A stretch of DNA of 64,000 bases from Apostichopus japonicus (Eukaryota > Echinodermata > Holothuroidea > Aspidochirotida > Stichopodidae), in assembly GCF_037975245.1 (NCBI RefSeq), contig NC_092568.1, forward strand, positions 34,814,501-34,878,500. Direction: 5' to 3'. Positions 1 through 10,482 of the stretch are shown one piece after another; position 1 is the stretch's first letter; every line of letters begins with the position of its first letter. The translations under genes were made by a program, and so were the position numbers. The notes beneath the pieces were generated by a model. The model saw only the letters and a program-made list of their open reading frames with translations. It searched no databases and was not told the DNA's origin.

Positions 1-165
1 AAATTGCAGGCTTGAGACCCATATTTTAGGGCTAGGTATTCGCAGCATAAAACACTCGGAAAGTGCCGTTTCCGGCCATCTGGGGGTTTGAAAAAACCCA
101 AAATTTTCTTTTACGCTCCGCGCCAACCGATGGTGGCGCTCCGCTTAGATAGTCTCCACACATTA
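1..165 (-). repeat. Interspersed repeat, inverted copy of 2425-2595
   Basis: The first 160 bases are the reverse complement of a segment at 2425-2595. Shared blocks include AAGCGGAGCGCCA, GGTTGGCGCGGA and CAGATGGCCGGAAACGGCAC. A shorter piece of the same family lies at about 1375-1425. These sequences sit inside or beside hAT-like elements, so they are probably internal parts of that family. The repeat runs off the left edge of the window. Confidence 0.75.
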
Positions 166-420
166 GCCCCCCCAATAATTTTTCCGTTCCGCCGCGCCTG
201 GAGAATACTGAAGAAAGGAGGCTTACTATTGTTCACTCGTATCTGTAAGCCTGCCCTTGTACCTCGACTACGTTGAACAGTACAGTGTTCTTTCAGTTTG
301 TTCGCCACCCGTGAATCAATAGAAAAGTCTGTCATCAATTCTCTTATGTTCCTTACTGCATCTGAACTGTATTTCACCGTAGCCATTATAGCATTGTGTA
401 GGCTAGTATTGTACTGGACT

Positions 421-764
421 CAGTGGCGTAGGAAGGTACCTTTGAGTGGGGGGGCTGAAGACTGATGGCCGGCCTGGGGGAGGGGTCTAAGGAATTTTTT
501 TCATTTCCAGGTAGCCTCAGATGCAATTTGGTGCAATATAGCACACTTCAACACCCACTCCATTTTGTAAACTTAATTTTGTATTTTCACCAGGCCTTAG
601 ATGCAATTTGGTGCTCCAAATGAGATTTTTTTTCTCATTTGGAAATGAAAAAGGGGTTTTCTGACTTGCGAAGCGGGGGGGGGGGGCGGAATGACACTTC
701 CGCCCCTCCACATTTTTCACTGGGGGGCTGGCGCCCCCCCAGCCCCCCGGTTCCTACGCCCTTG
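421..764. mobile_element. hAT-type MITE with perfect 8-bp target duplication
   Basis: The element starts CAGTGGCGTAGGAA and ends TTCCTACGCCCTTG, giving 14-bp terminal inverted repeats with two mismatches. It is flanked on both sides by the same 8 bases, ACTGGACT, at 413-420 and 765-772. An 8-bp target duplication and CAG.GGCG termini are the signature of hAT superfamily transposons. At 344 bp it holds no transposase and is non-autonomous. The interior has G runs and C runs that could pair. Confidence 0.85.
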
Positions 765-865
765 ACTGGACTATAGTTAGGCTATGTGTGAAACCGGCCA
801 CAAACTGAGGGCAGTGCTGATTACCTTGAAAATATAGACGAAGTTTGTACAGCGTACATAGTATA

Positions 866-1025
866 CAGTGGCGGATCCAGGATTTCGCCGAAAGGGGGGG
901 GGGGCCCAGATGGGAAATGCCTAATCGTCGTCCTGGGGAGGGGTCTAAGGGGAGTGGGTACCCCCTCCCCCTTTGGAAAATTTCACAAAATATGGAGGTC
1001 CTCGGTGCAATCTGGTGCTACTTTT
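866..1025 (+). mobile_element. Left terminus of a second hAT-like element
   Basis: CAGTGGCGGATCCAGG followed by a long G run is the terminus type seen in non-autonomous hAT elements. No partner end with a matching target duplication was found nearby, so the right boundary is arbitrary. It may be a truncated copy. Confidence 0.5.
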
Positions 1026-1869
1026 CGTGAAAGTTTGGAGTAAAATTCATTTCCAATAAATCATGTATTCATGGTTTGCCGGGCATATATTTGCAATTTC
1101 GAGCAATGAGCTGGGATTTACGTCTTTGGGGAGTAGGTGGTGATGCAAACCACCTTTTAACAGGCTACTCCATGCCATTTCATCTTGGATGCCCCCTTCC
1201 AGATGGAGACTATTGATGCAGTCAGAGTGCCCCTCTCACCTTCACTTTATCAGAATGATGGTGTACTCTTTTTGCAAATTTATTTTACAAAAAATTACAC
1301 GCACAGTGGCGTAGCTAGGATTTTTTGAGTGGGGGGCATGGTGGGCTGTTCTTTCTTGTGGGGGGGGGGCGGAGGTTACTATCTAAGCGGAGCGCCACCT
1401 TGGTTGGCGCGGAGCACCCCCCAGATCATCCCCCAGATCGCAGGAGATGGCACCTGTGAGGCAAAATAGCAACCAAAAAGATGTGCAACTTTGGTGACAG
1501 AAATGCAAAAAAAGTTTTTTCTCTTTCATGCTGACTGGCCTTGCCAACTCAGCCAGACTTTTAATTTGAGGGAAGTTGACATCATTTATCGTTTCAAGCT
1601 GTCAAGGCCTTTCTCCCAACTCAAACCCCTGTGGGCTACCGGTAGGTTTGCAGGATATGCCCACATGTGGACTTAAATAGCATTAGAGGAAGGGGATGGA
1701 AGACATCGATGTTTCGGTAATGGTCCACATTGGTGGCTCGGTGCTAATTAGGCCATTCATTGGGTTTCTTGAGGCAGCTGTCATCAGAATCTGGGTTTTT
1801 GTGCCAATCGATGACCGATAACATGCATTGGTATGTAAATTTCTTCTTCATATATCTAGCAACACTCTA

Positions 1870-2085
1870 AAAACAAATGAGTGGATTTCATTCCATTGGA
1901 GTGATCACTCGGCGCACTTCAAATTAAAAGTGAAATTTAACTCTATTGGAGTTAACCCTCACTCCTAATATGAGTGAATATAACTCTATGAGGAGTTAAA
2001 ATTTACTCCAATGGAGTGGAAATTCACTCTTATACCGGAATGTGCTCAGTGATTAATCCCATAGAGTGAAATTCACCTATGTTTT
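1870..2085. repeat. Short palindromic ACTC/GAGT repeat cluster
   Basis: About ten occurrences of GAGTG, CACTC and ACTCCAATGGAGT-like palindromes are packed into about 215 bp. This is typical of a fold-back or MITE-like non-coding element. No gene was seen. A looser cluster of the same motif occurs near 45000-45130. Confidence 0.45.
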
Positions 2086-2424
2086 TATCAGTACAGTACA
2101 GTGCATATCATCATAGACGTACGTACTACGTACATTCGTATATCAGACGCACTCGATACCCAAGATACGATACGGTCCTGGAGAAACTATTTCCACTCAT
2201 CATTTTTAAGGCGATACAGTAGTGATTATTCAACAGGCACAGCCGCATGTTTGCAGGAATTTCAGAATTCCCAATATTTTATATCTCTACCAGTAGTGAA
2301 AATCATGTTTCGACAGTTTCGTGGGCATAAAAAGTTGTTCAAGTTGTGGAATATTCAATGACATATCAGGGGCGGATGCAAGATTTGTGACAGGGGGTCT
2401 GACTGGTCCAGCCGCCCCTGAACG

Positions 2425-2595
2425 TAAGACTATCTAAGCGGAGCGCCATCATCGGTTGGCGCGGATCGTACAAGAAAATTTGTGGCTTTACAAACCCCCC
2501 AGATGGCCGGAAACGGCACTTCCCGAGTATTCTAAGCAGCATGTACCTAGCCTGAAAATATGGATCTCATGTCTGCAGTTTCTCAATTGATGAGA
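2425..2595 (+). repeat. Interspersed repeat, direct partner of 1-165
   Basis: This is the forward-orientation copy of the repeat at the window start. It begins CTATCTAAGCGGAGCGCCAT and includes the GATGGCCGGAAACGGCACTT block. It lies inside the composite hAT-like element. Confidence 0.7.
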
Positions 2596-2703
2596 AAAAA
2601 CAATCTATGAAATATGGTATAACATATCAGATGAGTTGAGATGATACAAAAATCATAATGCCTTTAGCCCAATCCCCTCCCGTTCCGTCACCACTGATTG
2701 ATG

Positions 2704-3074
2704 CAGGGCCGGATCCAGGATTCTGGAAGGGTGAGGGGTTTGCTCATGAAAAATTAGCGCATCCTAGCAGCCTACCGCTCTGTAACCTCACCGCCCAAAA
2801 AAATTCGAACACCACCTCAATTTTGAAACTGTTCGGTCTGAAAATTGAGATCGTTAGGCATTTTTGGCACGTGTAGCACGCGTGCACACTATAGTTCATT
2901 TGACGGAAAGACACACCTGGATGACTTGTGAGGATAACCGCTTTTCTGACGTCCTACATGTTTAAAATTGGCGTTTAATTTAATTATTTTTTCTCTCTCT
3001 TTTTTTCTCTCTTTTGTTTTGGCCAAGAGCAGGGGGTCCGGACCCCCTGCCCCCCCCCCCTGGATCCGCGCCTG
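2704..3074. mobile_element. hAT-like MITE fragment, 371 bp
   Basis: The left end CAGGGCCGGATCCAGG and the right end CCTGGATCCGCGCCTG are inverted repeats. The flanking 8-mers do not match, so either the target duplication has decayed or these ends come from two insertions. No coding capacity was seen. Confidence 0.4.
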
Positions 3075-3739
3075 CATATATTCATTTGACTCGAGGCAAT
3101 ATATGAAAACCTGATACCTCGGCTCTGTACAAACGGAGCCAATCTTTTGATAGATTGTTGCGCTAGGTGGAAGCACTGAACATATTTTCAACAGATATCG
3201 ATATCGCGCAGCACAACAAGGTTCGTGGTATATGGTCGCAATCGTCGCATCGACCATTGTCATGCCATGCTGTGTGACCATTCTCATGATTACTACAGAT
3301 ATTGTATTTTCTTATTCTGCCAGATGCAGACGATAATTGTGTAACTCTATTTCCCAAATAATTGAACAAAAAATATAAGTGAATCGCACTTATTTTTATT
3401 TTTTTATTTTTTTGCAACATTTTTATTACCCCATTCCCAGTGGGGGGCCAGTGGGGGGCCAGCCTATTTCATGGGGGCCTCGGTCCCCCAGGCCCCCGTA
3501 GCTACGCCACTGATCACGCATGGGGCCCTTTCCCTCGAACGCGGTAAAAAAAAATCAGGATTTTCAAAAAGGGGGGGGGGGCACGGGCCCCCCCGGATCC
3601 GTCCCTGGTATAGCCCCCTATTTATCAGTGCATCTTTTAACTCTATAATTTCAACAGCAATAATAATAATAATAGATACACTTATAAAGAGCCAAAATCT
3701 ACAGAGTATTCGATGGTGCTGTACAATATATATGAAAAG

Positions 3740-4005
3740 CAAGATTGAAATAATAAGTCTTAAGTTATGACTTAAACTGAGAGAGAGAATGAAACGTCCT
3801 GACAGACACAGGTAAATCATTCCACTTGAAGACAGGACCAGCTGACAAAAATGCACGTTCACCATAGGGTTCAGCCTAGTTCTAAGTAGGCCTACAAATG
3901 AGAGCCATGTTATTGCCAGATCTTAGTTGATAACGAGGGTTGACAGAAAAGAAAATAAGCTCCGCTAGATAAGAAGGAGCCAAACCATGTTGCATTCGTA
4001 CACAA
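3740..4005 (-). pseudogene. LINE reverse transcriptase C-terminal relic
   Basis: On the minus strand one frame from 3995 reads MQHGLAPSYLAELIFF and then RYQLRSGNN. A second frame further on reads EPYGERAFLSAGPVFKWNDL. These match the conserved tail of Jockey/CR1/L2-group LINE polymerases, where a HGLAPSYL block precedes a YG.RAFS...WN.LP block about 40 residues later. The two blocks are in different frames with a stop between them (CCTACTTAG), so the copy is dead. Upstream sequence towards 4110 is open but unrecognisable, as expected for a short truncated insertion. The match is family-level, from pattern recognition only. Confidence 0.6.
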
Positions 4006-4109
4006 CAGCAACAACAGAAATACCATTTCGATGAGTCTTCTTTATCTGTAGTGGGGCGAGATTAACTGTTTCATAAGCATACTCACTCAAACTCTTCATA
4101 ATATGTCAT

Positions 4110-4960
4110 CGGTTTGCTCTTTTCATCTCTATAGTATGAACAGATAAACATGGTTACCATTTAAATTCTTTTGAGCCCCAGTTTGGTTTTTAAAAAAGTG
4201 CATTGAACCATACAGTCCATAGTTACTGGGCTGTTAAAAAATTAACACAATGTAAAACTTTAATATCAGGGAAAAGTTAAGAGAAGCGAGATATCGCATA
4301 TATACGTACATTTCCCAAGAAATATTTGCTGTGACTGGTTGCTAGGCAACCAAATAAAAATATCAGACAAACACGTTTTTCAATAACGTATTACTCACTA
4401 TCTAGCTACCTGTTGGTGATGGCTCTCTCAAGGTAAAGATTTTTTGAACACTTTTGCAGGGCCTGTATACTCTTCCATTTTTAACGTTAGGTTTAGGTTT
4501 CCCTTAAAAAAAGTGCCTCTACGCACATCAGTTTTATATATTCATCTGCTTACAGTACCTCCAGAGAGAGAGAGGTGGAGATAGTGTGTTTCCAGATATG
4601 CAAATCTCAATAGAATTGAATAACTTTAACTCTAGGCTGAGAAAAAATTTTCCACTATAGGGCTTGAAGTAAGCATATGTAATGGGAATAAGATAACGCA
4701 TTCAATCGACATTTTGTGGATGATTGTTACCAAACTTGCTGCCCACCTCACTCTCCTCAAGGCACTGAACTGGAAATTGATGGGAAGATGTAACTTGGTG
4801 GTGGACAGGAATGTAGTACCGCCGTCTCTTCCTTAACCATGTGGACCAGAATTAGTGAAGCAACTTCTCGACAATTCTCGACAATGTAGACGACAAAAAC
4901 CGTTAGATTCCATACATTGTTCAGTAAGAATTTAGGATTTCGATGTCTTAGTGGAATTAG
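4110..4960. other. No gene seen
   Basis: AT-rich sequence with no open frame that resembles a known family. It could hold decayed gag or protease sequence of the retroelement that follows, but nothing recognisable was found. Confidence 0.5.
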
Positions 4961-4965
4961 ATTAG

Positions 4966-5320
4966 TTGATTAAGCAGGACCTTTACATACTTAATTTGGC
5001 AAAGTTGGAAGACATGAGGAACAAAATAATGTACATGTTAGTAAAAGATGAAATTTCAAGCAGTCAGAGCCCCTGCGGATTACCTATTCTGTTGTTTCAT
5101 AAAGAGGACAGATCTCAAAAATTGTGTACTGACTATATAGTAAAGTAAATACAGTAACAGTAACGGAGTCACATCCGACTCCTCGTCTAGACGATTATAT
5201 CTATCGCACCGGCAATGCCAAGTAGTCAGTAAAAGTGGCGTATTAAATGGGTATTGGCAAATGACATTAATAGCTCAAAGCTAAAGACTTTAATTTGTAA
5301 CGCCTGATCGTGTTTGGTCT
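4966..5320 (+). pseudogene. Ty3/Gypsy-type reverse transcriptase relic
   Basis: The frame from 4966 to 5148 contains SSQSPCGLPILLFHKEDRSQ followed by LCTDY. This is the finger region of Ty3/Gypsy polymerases, normally SPW(A/S)SPIVLV.KKDGS.RFCVDYR. After a frame change the next stretch reads VTESHPTPRLDDYIYRTGNA, then VSKSGVLNGYWQMTLIAQ, then FVTPD. These correspond to the P.P..DD.id.l..A, the (K)VDL..GYWQ and the FVTPDG blocks in the right order. The first catalytic Asp (normally VDL) is replaced, and several stops and frameshifts break the frame, so it cannot be active. Length is about one third of a normal RT domain. No RNase H, integrase or LTR was found attached. Confidence 0.7.
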
Positions 5321-5325
5321 TGTTA

Positions 5326-5390
5326 TGTTATGCCTTTATGTTATGCCTTTGTGTTATGTCTTTAATGTTATGCCTTGTAATGTTATGCCT
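5326..5390 (+). repeat. TTATGCCTT minisatellite
   Basis: Four to five imperfect copies of a 13-16-bp unit around TGTTATGCCTTTATG sit just after the Gypsy RT relic. This is a simple local expansion. Confidence 0.7.
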
Positions 5391-6084
5391 TTTTCTATGA
5401 AATTGTTTTTATTTCTCCTACCTAAATAAAGTGCAAAAGATACCTAATGTACTGTTAATAAGCATTTACATAACATAGGTGTAAACGATTGTAATCAATT
5501 TTTAGGTATTTATTGCAGTTTGTTTCCCATTGAAAATCTGACCCTTAACACACTGACAAATAAAGATTTCAGAAAAGAATATGTCTTGTATTTGCTGAGA
5601 TCAGACATTTATATAGAATCAACCAAGTAAAAATATAGTCATTTAGGTTTTTGATACAGCATTGTAAGAGATTCTTTTGAAGATGTTGTTCTGAAAAGTA
5701 TAACATTTTAAGCTTGGTCACGAGGAATTCCCAAATGTGGGATTACCATTATAATTATGAATACCAAATACGGAAATACAACTAAATGAGGGGCACGTAC
5801 ACCATATAACGTTTCTACATGTGGAGCACTCTGTAAGGTTAAATATGTTGCGCACAGAGCCATAATCACTAGCTACAGCTCGGGTAGTAATCAAAGAAAA
5901 TTAACTGCCTTGGTTTTATCACAGCATCTATCTGCTGGGCTGATATCCCGTGTATAGCATCACAATTTGTAGTTTTAGTGGATGATCTCATTAACAAAGA
6001 AGCTTTTAAAGTCATTGCCCAAAAAAGAGTTAAGATCATGTATCGGATACTTTGGTTGTGCAGCAAACATCCTATAGCAAAAAT

Positions 6085-6648
6085 AACATTACCCAGTACC
6101 CAGTACAGTGTATGTGCTATACACATTGTAGATACATGTATGTACTGGTTGAAATCCATTTTATAGTAAAGTCTTCTAATTCAACCAATTGTATATGTAC
6201 AGTGTGTATATTAGTGTTAGGTTTAAACCTAGTCTTCTGGCACTCACGGCACTCTGTACATATACACCCAGTACAGTGCATGTACTGTATACACTGTTTG
6301 TACTGGTTGAAATTCATTTTATAAGTCTTCTAATTAAATGAATTCAACCAGGAGCAGACAAGTACATTGCAAATAGTATTTTTTTATTTGAAATTTAAAA
6401 CTGCACAGTATTGAATTGAATGACCTTGAAGTTGAAGTACAGTACCCAGGCTAAAAACACATGGAACATCAAAACAGGCAAAAACGTTTTTTGTAAAAAA
6501 TCCCAAACTTTGAGGATTTTTCATTTCAAAATAAGGCAAAACACCCTCCTGGATTTTTATTTTAAATCAGGGTGGTACTATATCTCTTCTAGAAAAAATT
6601 ATCAGACTATTCAACATGACGCGTTTTGAGTTATTGGCCGTCAAAGAC
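6085..6648 (+). repeat. Interspersed repeat A, copy 1, 5' part
   Basis: Matches 35590-36150 over most of its length, including the AACCAGGAGCAGACAAGT block, the ACTTTGAGGATTTTTCATTT block and GACGCGTTTTGAGTTATTGG. The upstream 6085-6340 portion contains GTACAGTGTATGTACTG-type palindromes. In the partner copy a stretch here is inverted. No convincing coding frame is conserved between the copies. The element class is unknown. It is interrupted at 6648 by the solo-LTR-like insertion. Confidence 0.75.
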
Positions 6649-7926
6649 TGTGACGGTTAAAATGACACGTGTAGGGTTATTTCCACTGGTCATAGACTAA
6701 TTAGCATAATATGCAAGGTGTTTGTAGCGTATTCAAGAGTAAATGCCAAAACGTATTGTTAGGGAGCGAGGCGCGCTAAATAAAACAAAAGGTCTCTTAC
6801 AAAGGAGGAATATTTGAAACACATGCCCCTAATTGCAAGCATTGCTTCCAGGTGGAATGAGCAAATGAAATGGAACACGAGGTTTAGAAACTTCACTTCA
6901 CTCTGAGCATCTAGGCAGAATATACGGCGGTTTTAGGCGTTAGCAAATAGGGCGTCGATCACAGTATAGTATATATGTCGTGGAGACAGGCCTAGGGTAT
7001 ATATTACCGGGAGAGGCTACATTGTCTGGGTAGACGGTATACTTGTGTATTGATATGTGTTTGAGAGTACCCTTCACCGACCAAATGGAGACACCTGCCC
7101 CATGCCGTGACTCCGAGGCTGTCTAAATCTTTTCACGTAAGTGGGAATTTGTTTTAATTGATTGACTAAGGAAGATATATTAATATATTAATTTGGTAGT
7201 TTGCAGCTAATATTAAATGTCTTAATATTAGAAGTGTGTTTATAAGTATTGTAATATAGCCCAATGGTAAATGGGAATCACTCATATATGGATTGAATTA
7301 TACTTAAAACTATATGACTGAGGGTTAATTTGAAATGCATTGTTTGAATATTAATTGCCGGAGAGACAAATCCGTTTTCGATTTGAAGGGTTGGGAATTC
7401 GCTATATGATAATAATGTTAATTTTAGGGATAGTCCACTTTTATGACTGTATAACGATAATGTTGTCCTGTTTAGAGCGGCTAGGGGGATTGAGTACATG
7501 ATGTAAACTATTCATTTTACTGACAAGAGGAAACATCATTGTATCAATTTTATTACAGTGTACCATTTCCTGGGAGACGAAACTCCGTGCTCCGTTTTGT
7601 GTATATGGTTATACGCAAGAAAACCTTATTTAAAAGATATATCGAATAACGCCAGATTAGTTAACAAGAGAATTGTCGTGGAGAAAAAACCCGACGGCGT
7701 TAGTTAAAAGAAACATTTTTCTGTTGATTACAAGAAGAGCACCAATAAATGTTAAGATTATTTGTTATGTAAAAGACTTAATGTAGCAAAGCAGCTTATG
7801 TGAATTGTAGTGTACAATAATAAATTTACGTTATTTATAAGCATACTGTTACATTTCATTTTTTTTTCATAGGTGTTAAAAGAACCCGAGTGGGAATTTA
7901 TTATTATTTGAATTTCCCACGTCACA
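6649..7926. mobile_element. Solo-LTR-like insertion, 1,278 bp, in repeat A
   Basis: The sequence begins TGTGACG and ends CGTCACA, so it has TG...CA ends and 7-bp perfect inverted termini. It is flanked by AAGAC at 6644-6648 and 7927-7931. The uninterrupted partner copy of repeat A reads CAAAAACGACC at the equivalent place (36145-36155), so the insertion and a 5-bp target duplication are seen directly. TG...CA ends with a 5-bp duplication are typical of LTR retrotransposons, and TGTGACG is a common Ty3/Gypsy LTR start. A TATA-like GTATATAT lies near 6969 and an AATAAA signal at 7744-7749. No pol or gag frame exists inside, which fits a solo LTR left by recombination. A non-autonomous DNA element is the alternative. 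Confidence 0.65.
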
Positions 7927-7931
7927 AAGAC

Positions 7932-8625
7932 GACCTCCTTTGTACATCGGAGCAACTTAACAACTTCATAAATTTATATTGAGAACTGAAATTTTTTTCG
8001 GTGTAAGAACTTTATACTTATAATTAAAGTATAAAACTCTGACAGCTCTAACATAGTTACTTTGGTAAAAAATTGGCATCGAAATCCCTAACTCATGCTG
8101 AATCGCAGCATGAAATAGCAACTTTAGAGTTGCACAACCTGCGAACATATTATAGAAAAGCATTGTAATCATTATTGTGTATTGTTTGTACTAGATATAA
8201 AAACCTCTGAAGGAATCAAGTACCCTGAAGCAATGGTTTAAAATGGCACATTTTTAGTGAAAAGTACAAAAATCGAATATTTTGACACCTTTAAGTTGAC
8301 CTAACTCAACAAGACAATATTTTTGTAGCCTATTTTCCTGTTCTTTGGGATAGACTCTATAGGCATCTGTAAAAGAAAGGTAGTAGAATGTTTATTTGCT
8401 GAGAAATGAGACCTCAAAAGTGAAGAAAATGCAAAAATGCCATGGTGGCGACAAATTGCGGAAATGCAAAGTGTGATAAATCGGCCAATTGTAAACAATG
8501 CAATTGAAATTTTCAGAATATGCTTATTTTATGGTGGTCCAATCATACAAAAAATTTGGGAATTTTTGGAGACGGTGCAGCAACAGCCATCCGTGATTTG
8601 ACACGGAATGACCCTATAACCAGTT
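7932..8625 (+). repeat. Interspersed repeat A, copy 1, 3' part
   Basis: Continues repeat A after the inserted element. It matches 36150-36893, including GTACATCGG.GCAACTTAAC, the hairpin CATGCTGAATCGCAGCATG and the terminal GTGATTTGACACGGAATGAC. Its last 175 bases (8451-8625) form the first half of the 254-bp tandem unit. Confidence 0.75.
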
Positions 8626-10482
8626 AAGCTTTATTTGTAAATTTAGGTTATAATGCATTGATAATATGAAATTTAATTTAAATAATGATAATTTTGTAAT
8701 ATTCACAAATTGCGGAAATTCAAAGTGTGATAAATCGGCCAATTGTAAACAATGCAATTGAAATTTTCAGAATATGCTTATTTTATGGTGGTCCAATCAT
8801 ACAAAAAAATTGGGAATTTTTGGAGACGGTGCAGCAACAGCCATCCGTGATTTGACACGGAATGACCCTATAACCAGTTAAGCTTTATTTGTAAATTTAG
8901 GTTATAATGCATTGATAATATGAAATTTAATTTAAATAATGATAATTTTGTAATATTCACAAATTGCGGAAATTCAAAGTGTGATAAATCGGCCAATTGT
9001 AAACAATGCAATTGAAATTTTCAGAATATGCTTATTTTATGGTGGTCCAATCATACAAAAAAATTGGGAATTTTTGGAGACGGTGCAGCAACAGCCATCC
9101 GTGATTTGACACGGAATGACCCTATAACCAGTTAAGCTTTATTTGTAAATTTAGGTTATAATGCATTGATAATATGAAATTTAATTTAAACAATGATAAT
9201 TTTGTAATATTCACAAATTGCGGAAATTCAAAGTGTGATAAATCGGCCAATTGTAAACAATGCAATTGAAATTTTCAGAATATGCTTATTTTATGGTGGT
9301 CCAATCATACAAAAAATTTGGGAATTTTTGGAGACGGTGCAGCAACAGCCATCCGTGATTTGACACGGAATGACCCTATAACCAGTTAAGCTTTATTTGT
9401 AAATTTAGGTTATAATGCATTGATAATATGAAATTTAATTTAAATAATGATAATTTTGTAATATTCACAAATTGCGGAAATTCAAAGTGTGATAAATCGG
9501 CCAATTGTAAACAATGCAATTGAAATTTTCAGAATATGCTTATTTTATGGTGGTCCAATCATACAAAAAATTTGGGAATTTTTGGAGACGGTGCAGCAAC
9601 AGCCATCCGTGATTTGACACGGAATGACCCTATAACCAGTTAAGCTTTATTTGTAAATTTAGGTTATAATGCATTGATAATATGAAATTTAATTTAAATA
9701 ATGATAATTTTGTAATATTCACAAATTGCGGAAATTCAAAGTGTGATAAATCGGCCAATTGTAAACAATGCAATTGAAATTTTCAGAATATGCTTATTTC
9801 ATGGTGGTCCAATCATACAAAAAATTTGGGAATTTTTGGAGACGGTGCAGCAACAGCCATCCGTGATTTGACACGGAATGACCCTATAACCAGTTAAGCT
9901 TTATTTGTAAATTTAGGTTATAATGCATTGATAATATGAAATTTAATTTAAACAATGATAATTTTGTAATATTCACAAATTGCGGAAATTCAAAGTGTGA
10001 TAAATCGGCCAATTGTAAACAATGCAATTGAAATTTTCAGAATATGCTTATTTTATGGTGGTCCAATCATACAAAAAATTTGGGAATTTTTGGAGACGGT
10101 GCAGCAACAGCCATCCGTGATTTGACACGGAATGACCCTATAACCAGTTAAGCTTTATTTGTAAATTTAGGTTATAATGCATTGATAATATGAAATTTAA
10201 TTTAAATAATGATAATTTTGTAATATTCACAAATTGCGGAAATTCAAAGTGTGATAAATCGGCCAATTGTAAACAATGCAATTGAAATTTTCAGAATATG
10301 CTTATTTTATGGTGGTCCAATCATACAAAAAAATTGGGAATTTTTGGAGACGGTGCAGCAACAGCCATCCGTGATTTGACACGGAATGACCCTATAACCA
10401 GTTAAGCTTTATTTGTAAATTTAGGTTATAATGCATTGATAATATGAAATTTAATTTAAATAATGATAATTTTGTAATATTC
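8451..10482 (+). repeat. 254-bp tandem array, eight units
   Basis: Eight head-to-tail units start at 8451, 8705, 8959, 9213, 9467, 9721, 9975 and 10229, each exactly 254 bp apart. Units differ by only a few substitutions, such as AAATGC versus AAATTC in unit 1, TTTAAACAATG versus TTTAAATAATG, and AAAAAATT versus AAAAAAATT. The first about 175 bases of the unit are the 3' end of repeat A (compare 36720-36893). The last about 80 bases match the start of repeat B (compare the reverse complement of 28620-28712). The unit therefore straddles an A/B junction. No open frame runs through it. There are no unique spacers between the units, so it is not a CRISPR-like array. Confidence 0.95.

Larger units (their letters stand above)
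1304..3512. mobile_element. Composite hAT-like element, 2.2 kb, with nested repeats
   Basis: The left end CAGTGGCGTAGCTAGG (from 1304) pairs with GTAGCTACGCCACTG (to 3512). The flanking octamers are TACACGCA (1296-1303) and ATCACGCA (3513-3520), identical in the last six positions, which fits an aged 8-bp hAT target duplication. No transposase frame was seen inside. The interior holds other terminus-like sequences (2367, 2704, 3074) and the 2425-2595 repeat, so it appears to be a host for later insertions. The pairing of these two ends is an inference; they could belong to two different elements. Confidence 0.4.

Noticed and set aside
3605-3607. Right partner for the hAT-like end at 866
   Set aside because: The ends are similar, but the flanking octamers (ATAGTATA and GTATAGCC) do not match.
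3471-3865. Open frames of 99 and 133 codons on opposite strands
   Set aside because: Both overlap hAT terminus sequence with G/C runs and the LINE relic; neither keeps a family motif in its own frame.
8451-10482. Regular repeats resembling a CRISPR array
   Set aside because: Units are contiguous 254-bp tandem copies with no short repeat/unique spacer alternation, and the context is animal nuclear DNA.
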